NCBI GenBank assembly: GCA_023399155.1
Contig: JAEWQP010000012.1
Coordinates: 62,001 to 126,000 of the forward strand
From: Verrucomicrobiota bacterium
Lineage (GTDB): Bacteria; Verrucomicrobiota; Verrucomicrobiia; Opitutales; Opitutaceae
Reading direction: 5' to 3'
Length of the DNA: 64,000 nucleotides
Position numbers and translations under genes: made by a program. Shown one piece after another: positions 12,585-19,702 of the stretch. The first letter of the stretch is position 1; each line of letters opens with the position of its first letter. The notes under the pieces were generated by a model that searched no databases, was not told the DNA's origin, and saw only the letters and a program-made list of their open reading frames with translations.

Positions 12585-15500
12585 ATGCGCACGTCGCGAA
12601 ACTTTCCCGCGTCTCTGCTTCGCACAGCGGCCCACGCGATCCTCGTGGTTTGCCTTACGCTGGGCGCGTGGATCGACGTGTACGGCGTCGATCCGAGCCG
12701 GACGATCCACCAGTACAACTGCCGCACCTGGCGGCGCGACAATGGCCTGCCGGCCAACGCGGTCTATGCGATCGCGCAATCCGACGATGGCCGGCTCTGG
12801 CTCGGAACCTCGGCCGGCCTGGCGTTCTTCGACGGCGTGGAATGCCGGATCGTCGAACCGGAAGGCGTGGAGGCGATCGAAGGCAAGGTGATCGTTTCGC
12901 TCGCCAGGAGGACCGCAGGCGGGCTCTGGTTCGGCCTGGACCGGGGCGGATTCGGCGCGTTCGACGGGCGCCGCATCACCCCGAGCGCACCTCCTGGCTG
13001 GAACACGGCGGCGAGCCGCGTGCACGCGATCTCCGAATCGCGGGGCATGCTCCTGGTCGCGGCGCTGAACGGTGCCTGCCGGATGCGGGCGGGGGGCGGC
13101 CCACCGGAGGTGTTTGCCAATGAACCCGGCTTTGATGCGTATTCGATCCACGAGGACGCGAAGGGCAGGGTCTGGATCGGCACGGCGGACCGCGGCCTGT
13201 TCACCTGGGAGCAGGATCGACTCTTCGCATTCGGGGATTCATCCTTGACCGAATCGGTCGTTGCCGCGGTGGCGACGGATCCCGCAGGCAATCTCTGGCT
13301 CGCCACATCGAACGGACTGCGCTGCTACGACGCGGCGTTCCAGCACGTGCCCCTCCCGGATGTGCGGGCGGAGCCCACGACGCTCTTTGTCGACTCGCAC
13401 GGCACCGTGTGGTTCGGGACGGCCGGTGGAGGCCTCGGTCGGGTGCGTGACGGGACATTCTCCTACTTCGGAAAGTCCGACGGCCTGGCCAGTGACCGCG
13501 TGCTCTCGATCTCGGAATCCCAGGACGGGAGCATCTGGGTCGGCACCTCCGACGGCCTCACGCAGCTCTCGGATGTCCAGTTCCCCACTTACTCCCTGAC
13601 GGAGGGGTTCGTGTCGGAGGCGGCGCTCACGGTCGCAGCCGCGCCCGATGGAAGCATGTGGTTCGGCGGCACCAACGGCATGGCGCGCTACAAGGATGGC
13701 GTATTCGAAGGATACGGACGCGACAATGACAGCGGTTTCCTTTCGCGCTGGATCAAGCGCCTGCTGCCGACGCGCGACGGCGAGGTCTTCTTCATCGGAG
13801 CGCGCAAGAATTTCGACCGATTCGACGGCACCACGGTGGTCAAGCGCTGGGTGAGCGACGTCTGGCCGCGGGACATGGTCGAGGACGCGCACGGCGTCGT
13901 CGTCGCTATGGCCGACGATCTCATGCGGGTGGAGGGCGACGATCTCGTGCCGTTCCGGCTCGCGGACGGCAGCACGGTGCGCGTGCCGTGGATCAACGAT
14001 CTTCTCGTGACCAGTGACTCATCCATCTGGATCGCCTGCGACGCCGGCCTCTACCAGATCAAGGATGGCATCCTCCACGACCTCCAGGCGGAATCCGGCG
14101 CGGTGCCCGCGCGCTGCACCTTCCTCGTCGAGGATGATTCCGGCACCGTCTGGGCTGCGCGAAGCGAGGGGATTATACGCGTGCGCGACGGGCAGATCCG
14201 CGTGATCACGCGCGCCAACGGTCTGTACGAGGATTCCGTCTACGCGTTCGTGCCCGACCTCCTGGGGAACTTCTGGATCGATTCCAGCCGGGGCATCTTC
14301 CGCGTCAGCATCGCCGACATGAACGCCGTGGCCGACGGTGCGGCCCACCAACTCGTGTGCCAGGCCTACGAGGGTCCGGAGGTGGTCAAGAGCACCGACA
14401 AGACCGCGGTCGAGTACGCCGGGGCGCGCTCGCCCGACGGCCGTATCTGGTTTCCCAGCTCGAAGGGCATGATCGCGATCGATCCCGCGAACGTCCTGCA
14501 CAACCGCCGGGCGCCGCGTGTCGCCATCGACCGGGTGCGGATCAATGGTCGCACGTTTGATCCGCTCGAACCTGAGGCCATCGAGGCCGGTCCCGGGCAC
14601 CTCGAGTGTGAGTATGCAGCGTTTGATTACGTCGCGCCGCTGAAGGTGCGCTATCGCTACCGGCTCGGGGGATTCGATGCCGACTGGATCGACGCGGGGA
14701 TGCGGCGTTCCGCCTTCTACACCAACCTCGCTCCGGGTTCCTACAGCTTCCAGGTGCAGGCGAGCAACGCCGATGGCGTCTGGGGCGACTCCGGCGCATC
14801 CTTCAGCTTCCGCCTTCCACAGCAGCTGCACCAGACCCTGGCGTTCCGCCTGGCGGTGGTCGCCGCGATCGCCGGGTTCATCGCCTACGTGTGGCGCACG
14901 CAGCAGCTGCGCGTGATCGCCTCGCAGCAGGCGGCGCGGGCGAAGAGCCAGTTCCTGGCCAACATGTCGCACGAGATCCGCACGCCGATGAACGGCGTGA
15001 TCGGCATGAGCAACCTGCTTCTGGATACAAAGCTCGAACCGCAGCAGCGCGAGTATGCCGAGACGACGCGCAACAGCGCCGAGGCTCTCCTGATCGTGCT
15101 CAACGACATCCTCGATTTTTCCAAGATCGAAGCCGGGAAGCTGAATCTTGAGATGCTCGATTTCCCGCTGCAGGACACGATCGAGGAATCGGTCGAGTTG
15201 ATGGCGGTGCGGGCCGCGGCCAAGCGCGTGGAGATCGCCTGCTTCGTCGCACGCGACCTCCCGCCGCTCGTGCGGGGCGACCCCTCGCGCGTCCGCCAGG
15301 TGTTGCTCAATCTCGTCGGGAACGCCGTGAAGTTCACACAGGAGGGGCAGATCGTCGTCACTGCGTCCCGAGACAGCTCGGCGCCCGCCCGGAAGGGAGA
15401 AACCATCGTTCGGTTCGAAGTGGCGGATACGGGCATCGGCATCGATCCGGCCGCGCAGGCCCGGCTGTTTCAGTCGTTCACGCAGGCCGACAGCTCGACA

Positions 15501-16532
15501 ACGCGCCGCTTCGGCGGAACGGGCCTGGGCCTGGCGATCAGCCGGCAACTCGCCGAGCTGATGGGCGGTTCGATCGGTCTGACCAGCACCCTGGGGCGCG
15601 GTTCGACCTTCTGGTTCACCGTACGCTTCCACGCGGCGCATGCGCAGCCGGAGCCCGGGGAGGTGCCGGCCGCACTGAGGCGGTTCTCCGGTCGCCGCAT
15701 CCTGCTCGTCCATGACACCGAAGTCGCCGGGCGGATGATCCGTCACCATGCGGATGCCCACGGGTTGGCGGTCGAGTCCGTCTCCGGAGAGGAACAGGCA
15801 TGGCAGGTCCTGGAGCGAGCGCGAGCAGCGGGCACGCCCTTCGACCTGGTGATCGCCGGCTTCCGGCGCCTCGAGCATGCCGCGATCTTCTTCCTGCGCC
15901 GCCTCGCCTCCGAAGGTGCCCCCGGCACCCCGATCATCGTGCTGACCTCGGCCCTTGAGAGGCTGCCGTCGGAAGTCACGGCGACCGGCCGTGTGCATAC
16001 CTTGAATACACCGGTGCGCGCGGAGGCGTTCGCGCGCGCCTGCCTGCACGCGTGGGACTCCTCGCCCCGGCCCGATGCCGCGTCAACGGAACTCGTCGCC
16101 GCCGGCGACCCTCCTGCATCCGGGGAACCGGGCGCTGCGGCGCTCCGCATCCTCGTCGCCGAGGACAATCCGGTGAATCAGCGCGTCATCCAGCTGCAAC
16201 TACGCAAGACCGGCCATCGTGCCGACATGGCGGCAAGCGGCCTGGAGGTATTGAGCGCCGTCGATTCCACGCGTTACGACGTGATCCTGATGGACTGCCA
16301 GATGCCGGACCTCGACGGCTACGAAACCACGCAGCGTCTGCGGGCGGATCCGCATCATGCCCGCACCTACATCATCGCGATGACGGCCAACACCATGGAA
16401 GGCGATCGTGAGAAGTGTCTCGCAGCGGGCATGAACGACTATCTGGGCAAACCCACGCGAGAGGCGGATCTGCGCGCCGCATTGAAGCGCGCGCAGGCCG
16501 CCCGGCTCCAGGCGGAGTCGGCGCAAAGCTGA
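12585..16532 (+). CDS. Beta-propeller (Reg_prop) hybrid sensor kinase with Y_Y_Y domain, degenerate receiver and active receiver
   Basis: About 1315 aa. A signal/anchor sequence (about residues 10-32) leads to a large periplasmic sensor of Reg_prop repeats (patterns such as DGRLWLGTSAGL, DGSIWVGTSDGL, NFWIDSSRGIF), then a Y_Y_Y domain (about 644-745), one transmembrane segment (about 752-770), HisKA with NMSHEIRTPMNGV, HATPase (NLVGNAVKFT, GGTGLGLAIS), a first receiver (about 1037-1155) and a second receiver (about 1187-1305) with VILMDCQMPDLDG and LGKPTR. The first receiver has lost its active site: LVIAGF where Asp is expected and LNTPVR where Lys is expected. Related sensors in Bacteroidetes detect polysaccharide fragments, but those usually end in an AraC domain, absent here. 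The ligand is unknown. Confidence 0.92.
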   Translation: MRTSRNFPASLLRTAAHAILVVCLTLGAWIDVYGVDPSRTIHQYNCRTWRRDNGLPANAVYAIAQSDDGRLWLGTSAGLAFFDGVECRIVEPEGVEAIEGKVIVSLARRTAGGLWFGLDRGGFGAFDGRRITPSAPPGWNTAASRVHAISESRGMLLVAALNGACRMRAGGGPPEVFANEPGFDAYSIHEDAKGRVWIGTADRGLFTWEQDRLFAFGDSSLTESVVAAVATDPAGNLWLATSNGLRCYDAAFQHVPLPDVRAEPTTLFVDSHGTVWFGTAGGGLGRVRDGTFSYFGKSDGLASDRVLSISESQDGSIWVGTSDGLTQLSDVQFPTYSLTEGFVSEAALTVAAAPDGSMWFGGTNGMARYKDGVFEGYGRDNDSGFLSRWIKRLLPTRDGEVFFIGARKNFDRFDGTTVVKRWVSDVWPRDMVEDAHGVVVAMADDLMRVEGDDLVPFRLADGSTVRVPWINDLLVTSDSSIWIACDAGLYQIKDGILHDLQAESGAVPARCTFLVEDDSGTVWAARSEGIIRVRDGQIRVITRANGLYEDSVYAFVPDLLGNFWIDSSRGIFRVSIADMNAVADGAAHQLVCQAYEGPEVVKSTDKTAVEYAGARSPDGRIWFPSSKGMIAIDPANVLHNRRAPRVAIDRVRINGRTFDPLEPEAIEAGPGHLECEYAAFDYVAPLKVRYRYRLGGFDADWIDAGMRRSAFYTNLAPGSYSFQVQASNADGVWGDSGASFSFRLPQQLHQTLAFRLAVVAAIAGFIAYVWRTQQLRVIASQQAARAKSQFLANMSHEIRTPMNGVIGMSNLLLDTKLEPQQREYAETTRNSAEALLIVLNDILDFSKIEAGKLNLEMLDFPLQDTIEESVELMAVRAAAKRVEIACFVARDLPPLVRGDPSRVRQVLLNLVGNAVKFTQEGQIVVTASRDSSAPARKGETIVRFEVADTGIGIDPAAQARLFQSFTQADSSTTRRFGGTGLGLAISRQLAELMGGSIGLTSTLGRGSTFWFTVRFHAAHAQPEPGEVPAALRRFSGRRILLVHDTEVAGRMIRHHADAHGLAVESVSGEEQAWQVLERARAAGTPFDLVIAGFRRLEHAAIFFLRRLASEGAPGTPIIVLTSALERLPSEVTATGRVHTLNTPVRAEAFARACLHAWDSSPRPDAASTELVAAGDPPASGEPGAAALRILVAEDNPVNQRVIQLQLRKTGHRADMAASGLEVLSAVDSTRYDVILMDCQMPDLDGYETTQRLRADPHHARTYIIAMTANTMEGDREKCLAAGMNDYLGKPTREADLRAALKRAQAARLQAESAQS

Positions 16533-16537
16533 GCCCG

Positions 16538-16603
16538 CCTCGTCGATCCAGACGCAGATCCTCCGCACGCCTCGCGGTTCTACCCGAACCCTGGGTCGAC
16601 GAG
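16538..16603. repeat. Interrupted inverted repeat after the propeller-kinase gene
   Basis: CCTCGTCGATCCAG (16538-16551) is matched by CTGGGTCGACGAGG (16590-16603), 13 of 14 positions complementary, 38 bases apart. It starts 6 bases after the kinase stop codon. No T-run follows, so it is not a standard terminator; it may still stabilise the mRNA end. Confidence 0.35.
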
Positions 16604-16764
16604 GAGACCGCGCGCGAGCCGGACTGGTCCGATCCGGTTCATGCGCGGGGCGGCATCGGGGGAGGGGTCACCCGGTGTGCGTAAGAAAAGCGGTCGCCAG
16701 GGCAAAGGGTCGGCACACCGGCACGCCGCGGGGGGCAGAACACCTCGCATTCGCGCCTTGACGC

Positions 16765-16778
16765 TGAACGCGCGTTCA
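16765..16778. promoter_or_regulatory. Putative LexA operator upstream of lexA
   Basis: TGAACGCGCGTTCA is a perfect 14-base palindrome ending 15 bases before the lexA start codon. A -35-like TTGACG (16758-16763) abuts it, so a bound repressor would cover the promoter. Its GAAC-N4-GTTC layout resembles the Gram-positive LexA box rather than TGTTC-N4-GAACA, the motif reported for Verrucomicrobium. Autoregulation is inferred from position and symmetry. Confidence 0.7.
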
Positions 16779-16793
16779 GTGATCGTTTGATCC

Positions 16794-17420
16794 GTGGATG
16801 ACCTAACCAAGCGTCAGCGGGAGATTCTCAATTTCGTCCGTCGGCATCAGGCGGTCAAAGGATACTGGCCCAGCATCCGCGAGATCCAGGCGCGGTTTGA
16901 TTTCAAGAGCACCAATGCCGTGGTCGGCCACCTGCGCGCGCTGGAGACCAAGGGTGCGGTCACGCGCGTGCCCGGCCAGGCCCGGGCGTTCCGAATCGTC
17001 ACGGATGGCCGGGTCGAAGCCGAAACGGACACGGTCGCGGACGTGCCCGTCTATGGGAGCATCGCAGCCGGCTATCCCGACCTCGTCGAATCCGGCGGGG
17101 CGGTCGAACGCCTCCAGGTCGACATGGCCACGCTGCGCCGCGGCGGCGGGCGCCAGTCCTTCGCGCTGCGCGTTCGCGGCGAGAGCATGATCGACGCGGG
17201 TATCAATGATGGCGATACCGTGATCGTCGACCCGCGTCCGCCTCGTGACGGTGAGATCGTCGTCGCGCTCATCGACGGCACGAGTACGCTCAAGCGCTTC
17301 ATCCGGCCGCACCGCGAGCCGCCGTTCCTGCGTTCCGAGAACAAGGCGTTCCCGGAGATGCATCCCGTGACGGAACTGGTGATCCAGGGCGTCGCGACGG
17401 CGCTTGTGCGTAAACTGTGA
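16794..17420 (+). CDS. lexA: LexA repressor, SOS regulator
   Basis: 208 aa. The N-terminal winged helix-turn-helix (WPSIREIQARFDFKSTNAVVGHLRAL) is followed by an S24 peptidase domain: the Ala-Gly self-cleavage site is in GSIAAGYP, the catalytic serine in VRGESMIDAGINDGD and the catalytic lysine in DGTSTLKRF. It represses DNA-damage genes and cleaves itself when RecA filaments form. The start must be GTG at 16794, because the frame reads MDDLTKRQREIL from there and no in-frame ATG exists near by. The palindrome just upstream indicates autoregulation. It is a single-gene unit. Confidence 0.96.
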   Translation: MDDLTKRQREILNFVRRHQAVKGYWPSIREIQARFDFKSTNAVVGHLRALETKGAVTRVPGQARAFRIVTDGRVEAETDTVADVPVYGSIAAGYPDLVESGGAVERLQVDMATLRRGGGRQSFALRVRGESMIDAGINDGDTVIVDPRPPRDGEIVVALIDGTSTLKRFIRPHREPPFLRSENKAFPEMHPVTELVIQGVATALVRKL

Positions 17421-17553
17421 ATACAGTGCGGGTGGGGCGGGGCGAGGCGCACGGACAGCGCCGTCCGCTCCCGCGGGTCCTCCCGGTCCCGCGCGTCTCA
17501 CGGCTGGAAGACCCGCCGTTTGCGGGGACTTCCTCAGCCAGGGCCCAGGGTCG

Positions 17554-17590
17554 GCACACAAAAGGGGCGGCGCCCCGAGGAGCGCCGCCC
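17554..17590 (-). terminator. Intrinsic terminator of the small TonB-C gene
   Basis: GGGCGGCGC (17565-17573) pairs with GCGCCGCCC (17582-17590) over an 8-base loop. Read on the minus strand, the hairpin is followed by CTTTTGTGTG, and it lies 37 bases after the stop codon of the gene at 17628-17978. Confidence 0.8.
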
Positions 17591-17627
17591 GCAAAGAGCT
17601 GGATAGCTGCCGGGCGCGCGGCGCCGC

Positions 17628-17978
17628 TCAGGAGCTGAAGCGGATCGGCACCGTGATCTTCGACTTCACGGGCTGGCCATTCACTTCGGCCGGCTTGAAC
17701 TTCCACTTCGAGATCGCCTCGAGTGACGGCGCCTCAAAAGCGGCATCGGTCGACTTGGAGACGACCGCCTCAGCGACCGTTCCGTCGGCATTCACCACCA
17801 CGATCAGGGCCACGATACCCGTGGTGCCTTTCATCTGGCTCGGGAATGCGGGCGGAGGCGTCAGCACCGGCGTGGGCGGCTTGTCGAACTGTGTCACCGC
17901 CGCGTCGGCAGCGAAGACGGGGGCTGCCGCGAGGCAGCAGGTGAGCGTGAGAAGGGAGTAAAGATGGGCGAGCTTCAT
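17628..17978 (-). CDS. Small secreted protein with a TonB C-terminal domain
   Basis: 116 aa: a signal peptide (MKLAHLYSLLTLTCCLAAAPVFA) and then almost only a TonB_C domain (PPPAFPSQMKGTTGIVALIVVVNADGTVAEAVVSKS, ending WKFKPAEVNGQPVKSKITVPIRF). The cytoplasmic anchor and proline-rich arm of true TonB are missing, so it cannot span from inner membrane to receptor by itself. Free-standing TonB_C proteins are common in this kind of bacterium and their role is not established. It has its own terminator and no ExbB/ExbD genes near by. Confidence 0.85.
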   Translation of the reverse strand: MKLAHLYSLLTLTCCLAAAPVFAADAAVTQFDKPPTPVLTPPPAFPSQMKGTTGIVALIVVVNADGTVAEAVVSKSTDAAFEAPSLEAISKWKFKPAEVNGQPVKSKITVPIRFSS

Positions 17979-18495
17979 GGTCGGACCACCGGTTCATCGG
18001 GACTCACACGTGTTGGTTAAGCGATTAGCCCGGAATTGAGCCGTCAATGATTCCTGAGAGGAGAGTACGGGCTGTCGCTTGCTGAAAAGGCAGGAGCGCG
18101 ATTCGACCGGAATAGAGAGGTAAGGCGCAGTCGAGAACGAGGACGGGGGAGATCCCCAGGGCGCGCCTGATGGTCCGGCTGAGTGCCGAGGAGATAGCGG
18201 GCGACGTCGTAGGGCCGTGCGGCGGTAGGGCTGCACCTTTAACGACGAGACATAATGTTTATTGTGCGCCAACGACTTGGAACCTTCAGAGGAGGTGCAC
18301 ACTTTCTTTCTCTTTTTGCTGCACTTCGCAGCATCCTCCGAGGCCTTCCGGCACGGAAAGGCGCTCTCGCGTGCCAGACCTACACCCCCCAAGACGCTGC
18401 GCTGGGGGTTACGGTCCAGCCGCTCCGCTTGGGACGCTGCCGCATCGCCTGGTCGAAGGCAACCATGCAACGCCCAGTTTTTGTTGGCGACCAGC
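17979..18495. other. Gene-poor stretch between the TonB-C gene and the SEC-C gene
   Basis: Long frames exist on both strands but their translations are arginine/serine-rich and match nothing I know, so I call no gene. It contains one copy of the accessory repeat (18256-18294) and a hairpin with a single bulged base (GCCTTCCG/CGGAAAGGC, about 18342-18362). This marks the left edge of the accessory segment. Confidence 0.5.
18256..18294. repeat. Accessory-region repeat, copy 1
   Basis: The block TGTTTATTGTGCGCC (18256-18270), a 16-base variable spacer, then CAGAGGAG (18287-18294). The same blocks occur at 19754-19793. Flanking bases on the left (GGCTGCAC) can pair with GTGCGCC allowing one bulged base. 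The nature of the repeat is unknown. Confidence 0.6.
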
Positions 18496-18798
18496 CTACC
18501 GGCCGCAGCAGTGCTTAAACTTTCGACCCGAGCCACAAGGACACGGGTCGTTCCTGCCAACGCTTTCCGCTGCTCGCCGGACCGTCTTCCCCGGTAGCGG
18601 CTCGCCACCCACCGAAGCGCTCAGCGTGCGCAGGATCAAACGACGCAGCGTCCAGCCTTCCAGCATGTTCGAGCGCAGCTTGCGCGACAGCCTCAACGGG
18701 ATCTGCAACGTGATCGTCTCCGATCGCGACTCGCGTTGCTCACGGCGCTTTTGGGCGATCCACTCTCGCTGATAGGCCTTGCGTTCTTCGCTCAACAT
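18496..18798 (-). CDS. SEC-C motif protein
   Basis: 100 aa. The C-terminus carries a textbook SEC-C zinc-binding motif, GRNDPCPCGSGRKFKHCCG, the same module that ends SecA. The N-terminal 60 residues are rich in arginine and glutamate and probably helical (ERKAYQREWIAQKRREQRE), suggesting contact with nucleic acid or ribosome, but I recognise no second domain. It is a stand-alone minus-strand gene in the accessory segment; its function is unknown. Confidence 0.75.
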   Translation of the reverse strand: MLSEERKAYQREWIAQKRREQRESRSETITLQIPLRLSRKLRSNMLEGWTLRRLILRTLSASVGGEPLPGKTVRRAAESVGRNDPCPCGSGRKFKHCCGR

Positions 18799-18884
18799 GG
18801 GCGCGCAACGTGGCCGCTTGTGTCGACAAAGTCGACAGGTTTCTCATAGGCACGACAGTTGTTTGTCTTAATACAAGGTTAAGA

Positions 18885-18938
18885 GACCGCGCCGGCCGCG
18901 CCGGCCGCTAGCGCGGCCGGCATCGACCGGCCACGGTC
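18885..18938. repeat. GC-rich nested palindrome downstream of the micro-operon
   Basis: A 9-bp perfect stem GCCGGCCGC/GCGGCCGGC (18900-18908 and 18913-18921) with loop TAGC, preceded by a tandem copy of the left arm (18891-18899) and enclosed by an imperfect outer stem GACCG...GGTC. It lies 18 bases beyond the last stop codon of the micro-operon. No T-run follows on the minus strand, so it is not a standard terminator. Confidence 0.6.
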
Positions 18939-18955
18939 AAACCGCTTTTGAGGCG

Positions 18956-19201
18956 TCAGAAGTGCCAGACCCTTGCAGGAGTCTCGGAGGCGATCTTGAG
19001 CGCCTCTACGGCCACCGCACGGCGCGCCACAGCCTTCCGGAAGCGCAACCGCGCCACCTTCGCACGGCAGCGTTCCCACGCGAGGATCTTGGCCAGATCG
19101 AGCGAACGCTGCACAAACGCGAACGCCCGACAGCCGGTGTCCGAATCAACGAACGTGACGCGGTCACCTTCAAGCAGATACGTGCCGCCGCCGCGTGTCA
19201 C
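18956..19201 (-). CDS. Hypothetical protein, third gene of the overlapping micro-operon
   Basis: 81 aa from a GTG at 19201 that overlaps the preceding stop in GTGA. The first half (GGGTYLLEGDRVTFVDSDTGCRAFAFVQ) looks like a small beta-rich fold; the second half is a basic helix (LAWERCRAKVARLRFRKAVARRAVAVEALK). I recognise no family. An in-frame ATG at 19261 would overlap the upstream gene by 60 bases, so the GTG is preferred. Translational coupling to its two upstream neighbours is the main evidence that it is real. Confidence 0.55.
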   Translation of the reverse strand: MTRGGGTYLLEGDRVTFVDSDTGCRAFAFVQRSLDLAKILAWERCRAKVARLRFRKAVARRAVAVEALKIASETPARVWHF

Positions 19202-19449
19202 TCGCCCTCCCACGGGCGCGCGGGCATGAATGGGAAGCGACCGCCCAGCATCGGCCACCATTCACCGTCCACGCGCTCCCAGTCGTTCCACTCGTAGAAC
19301 CCGCCCTCATGATGCTCCTCCCATACGTGCGCCTGGTCGCCAACACACTCCGCGAGCGCACAGGCTGACTCGAAGTCGGGCGCGGTAGCCGTGCGCGTTC
19401 CCTCCCCGACTTCCCACCAAACCGTCCAAACAGCCACAGCCTGGTTCAT
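19198..19449 (-). CDS. Hypothetical protein, second gene of the overlapping micro-operon
   Basis: 83 aa from the ATG at 19449, which shares one base with the upstream stop (TGATG). The sequence is acidic and rich in tryptophan (TVWWEVGEG, EEHHEGGFYEWNDWERVDGEWWPM) with many aromatic residues, unlike a random frame in GC-rich DNA. I recognise no family. The composition suggests a compact beta-rich, possibly ligand- or protein-binding domain; this is a guess. It is coupled to the probable ribbon-helix-helix gene before it. Confidence 0.6.
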   Translation of the reverse strand: MNQAVAVWTVWWEVGEGTRTATAPDFESACALAECVGDQAHVWEEHHEGGFYEWNDWERVDGEWWPMLGGRFPFMPARPWEGE

Positions 19450-19655
19450 CAGCGGCGCGCTTTGGCTTCGTCCTGAAACGCGGACAACGCCTGCCAAAAG
19501 CGATCCGGCGGGCACTCCGATACGGTCTCAAGAACCGTCGCCGTCATCGGCCCGACTCGCATCCCTTTTTCCCGTCCCAACGACACGAGCTTAAGATACG
19601 TCTCACGCCGAACCCTTGCTGTAATCTGCCGCCGAACTTGCTCAAGAGGCTTCAT
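19449..19655 (-). CDS. Probable ribbon-helix-helix protein, first gene of the micro-operon
   Basis: 68 aa from an ATG at 19655. The pattern RRQITARVRRETYLKLVSLGREKGMRVGPMTATVLETV (given here only by its parts: strand RQITARV, helix ETYLKLVSLGREKG, helix GPMTATVLETV) matches the strand-helix-helix plan of CopG/MetJ-type DNA-binding proteins. The tail (DRFWQALSAFQDEAKARR) may contact a partner. A 7-bp inverted repeat lies 29 bases upstream of the start, in the right place for an autoregulatory operator. Such proteins are often antitoxins, but neither neighbour resembles a known toxin. Confidence 0.6.
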   Translation of the reverse strand: MKPLEQVRRQITARVRRETYLKLVSLGREKGMRVGPMTATVLETVSECPPDRFWQALSAFQDEAKARR

Positions 19656-19683
19656 CGTGAACCAGTCCGAAACCCGTTATATC

Positions 19684-19702
19684 ATATTGCGGCAAGCAAT
19701 AT
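19684..19702. promoter_or_regulatory. Inverted repeat, candidate operator of the micro-operon
   Basis: ATATTGC (19684-19690) and GCAATAT (19696-19702) are perfectly complementary around 5 bases (GGCAA). The site is in a locally AT-rich patch directly upstream of the probable ribbon-helix-helix gene. The operator role is inferred. Confidence 0.5.

Noticed and set aside
17994..18608. Long minus-strand frame (about 200 codons) in the accessory region
   Set aside because: The translation is Ser/Arg-rich with no domain, spans a repeat and hairpins, and overlaps the SEC-C gene in another frame.
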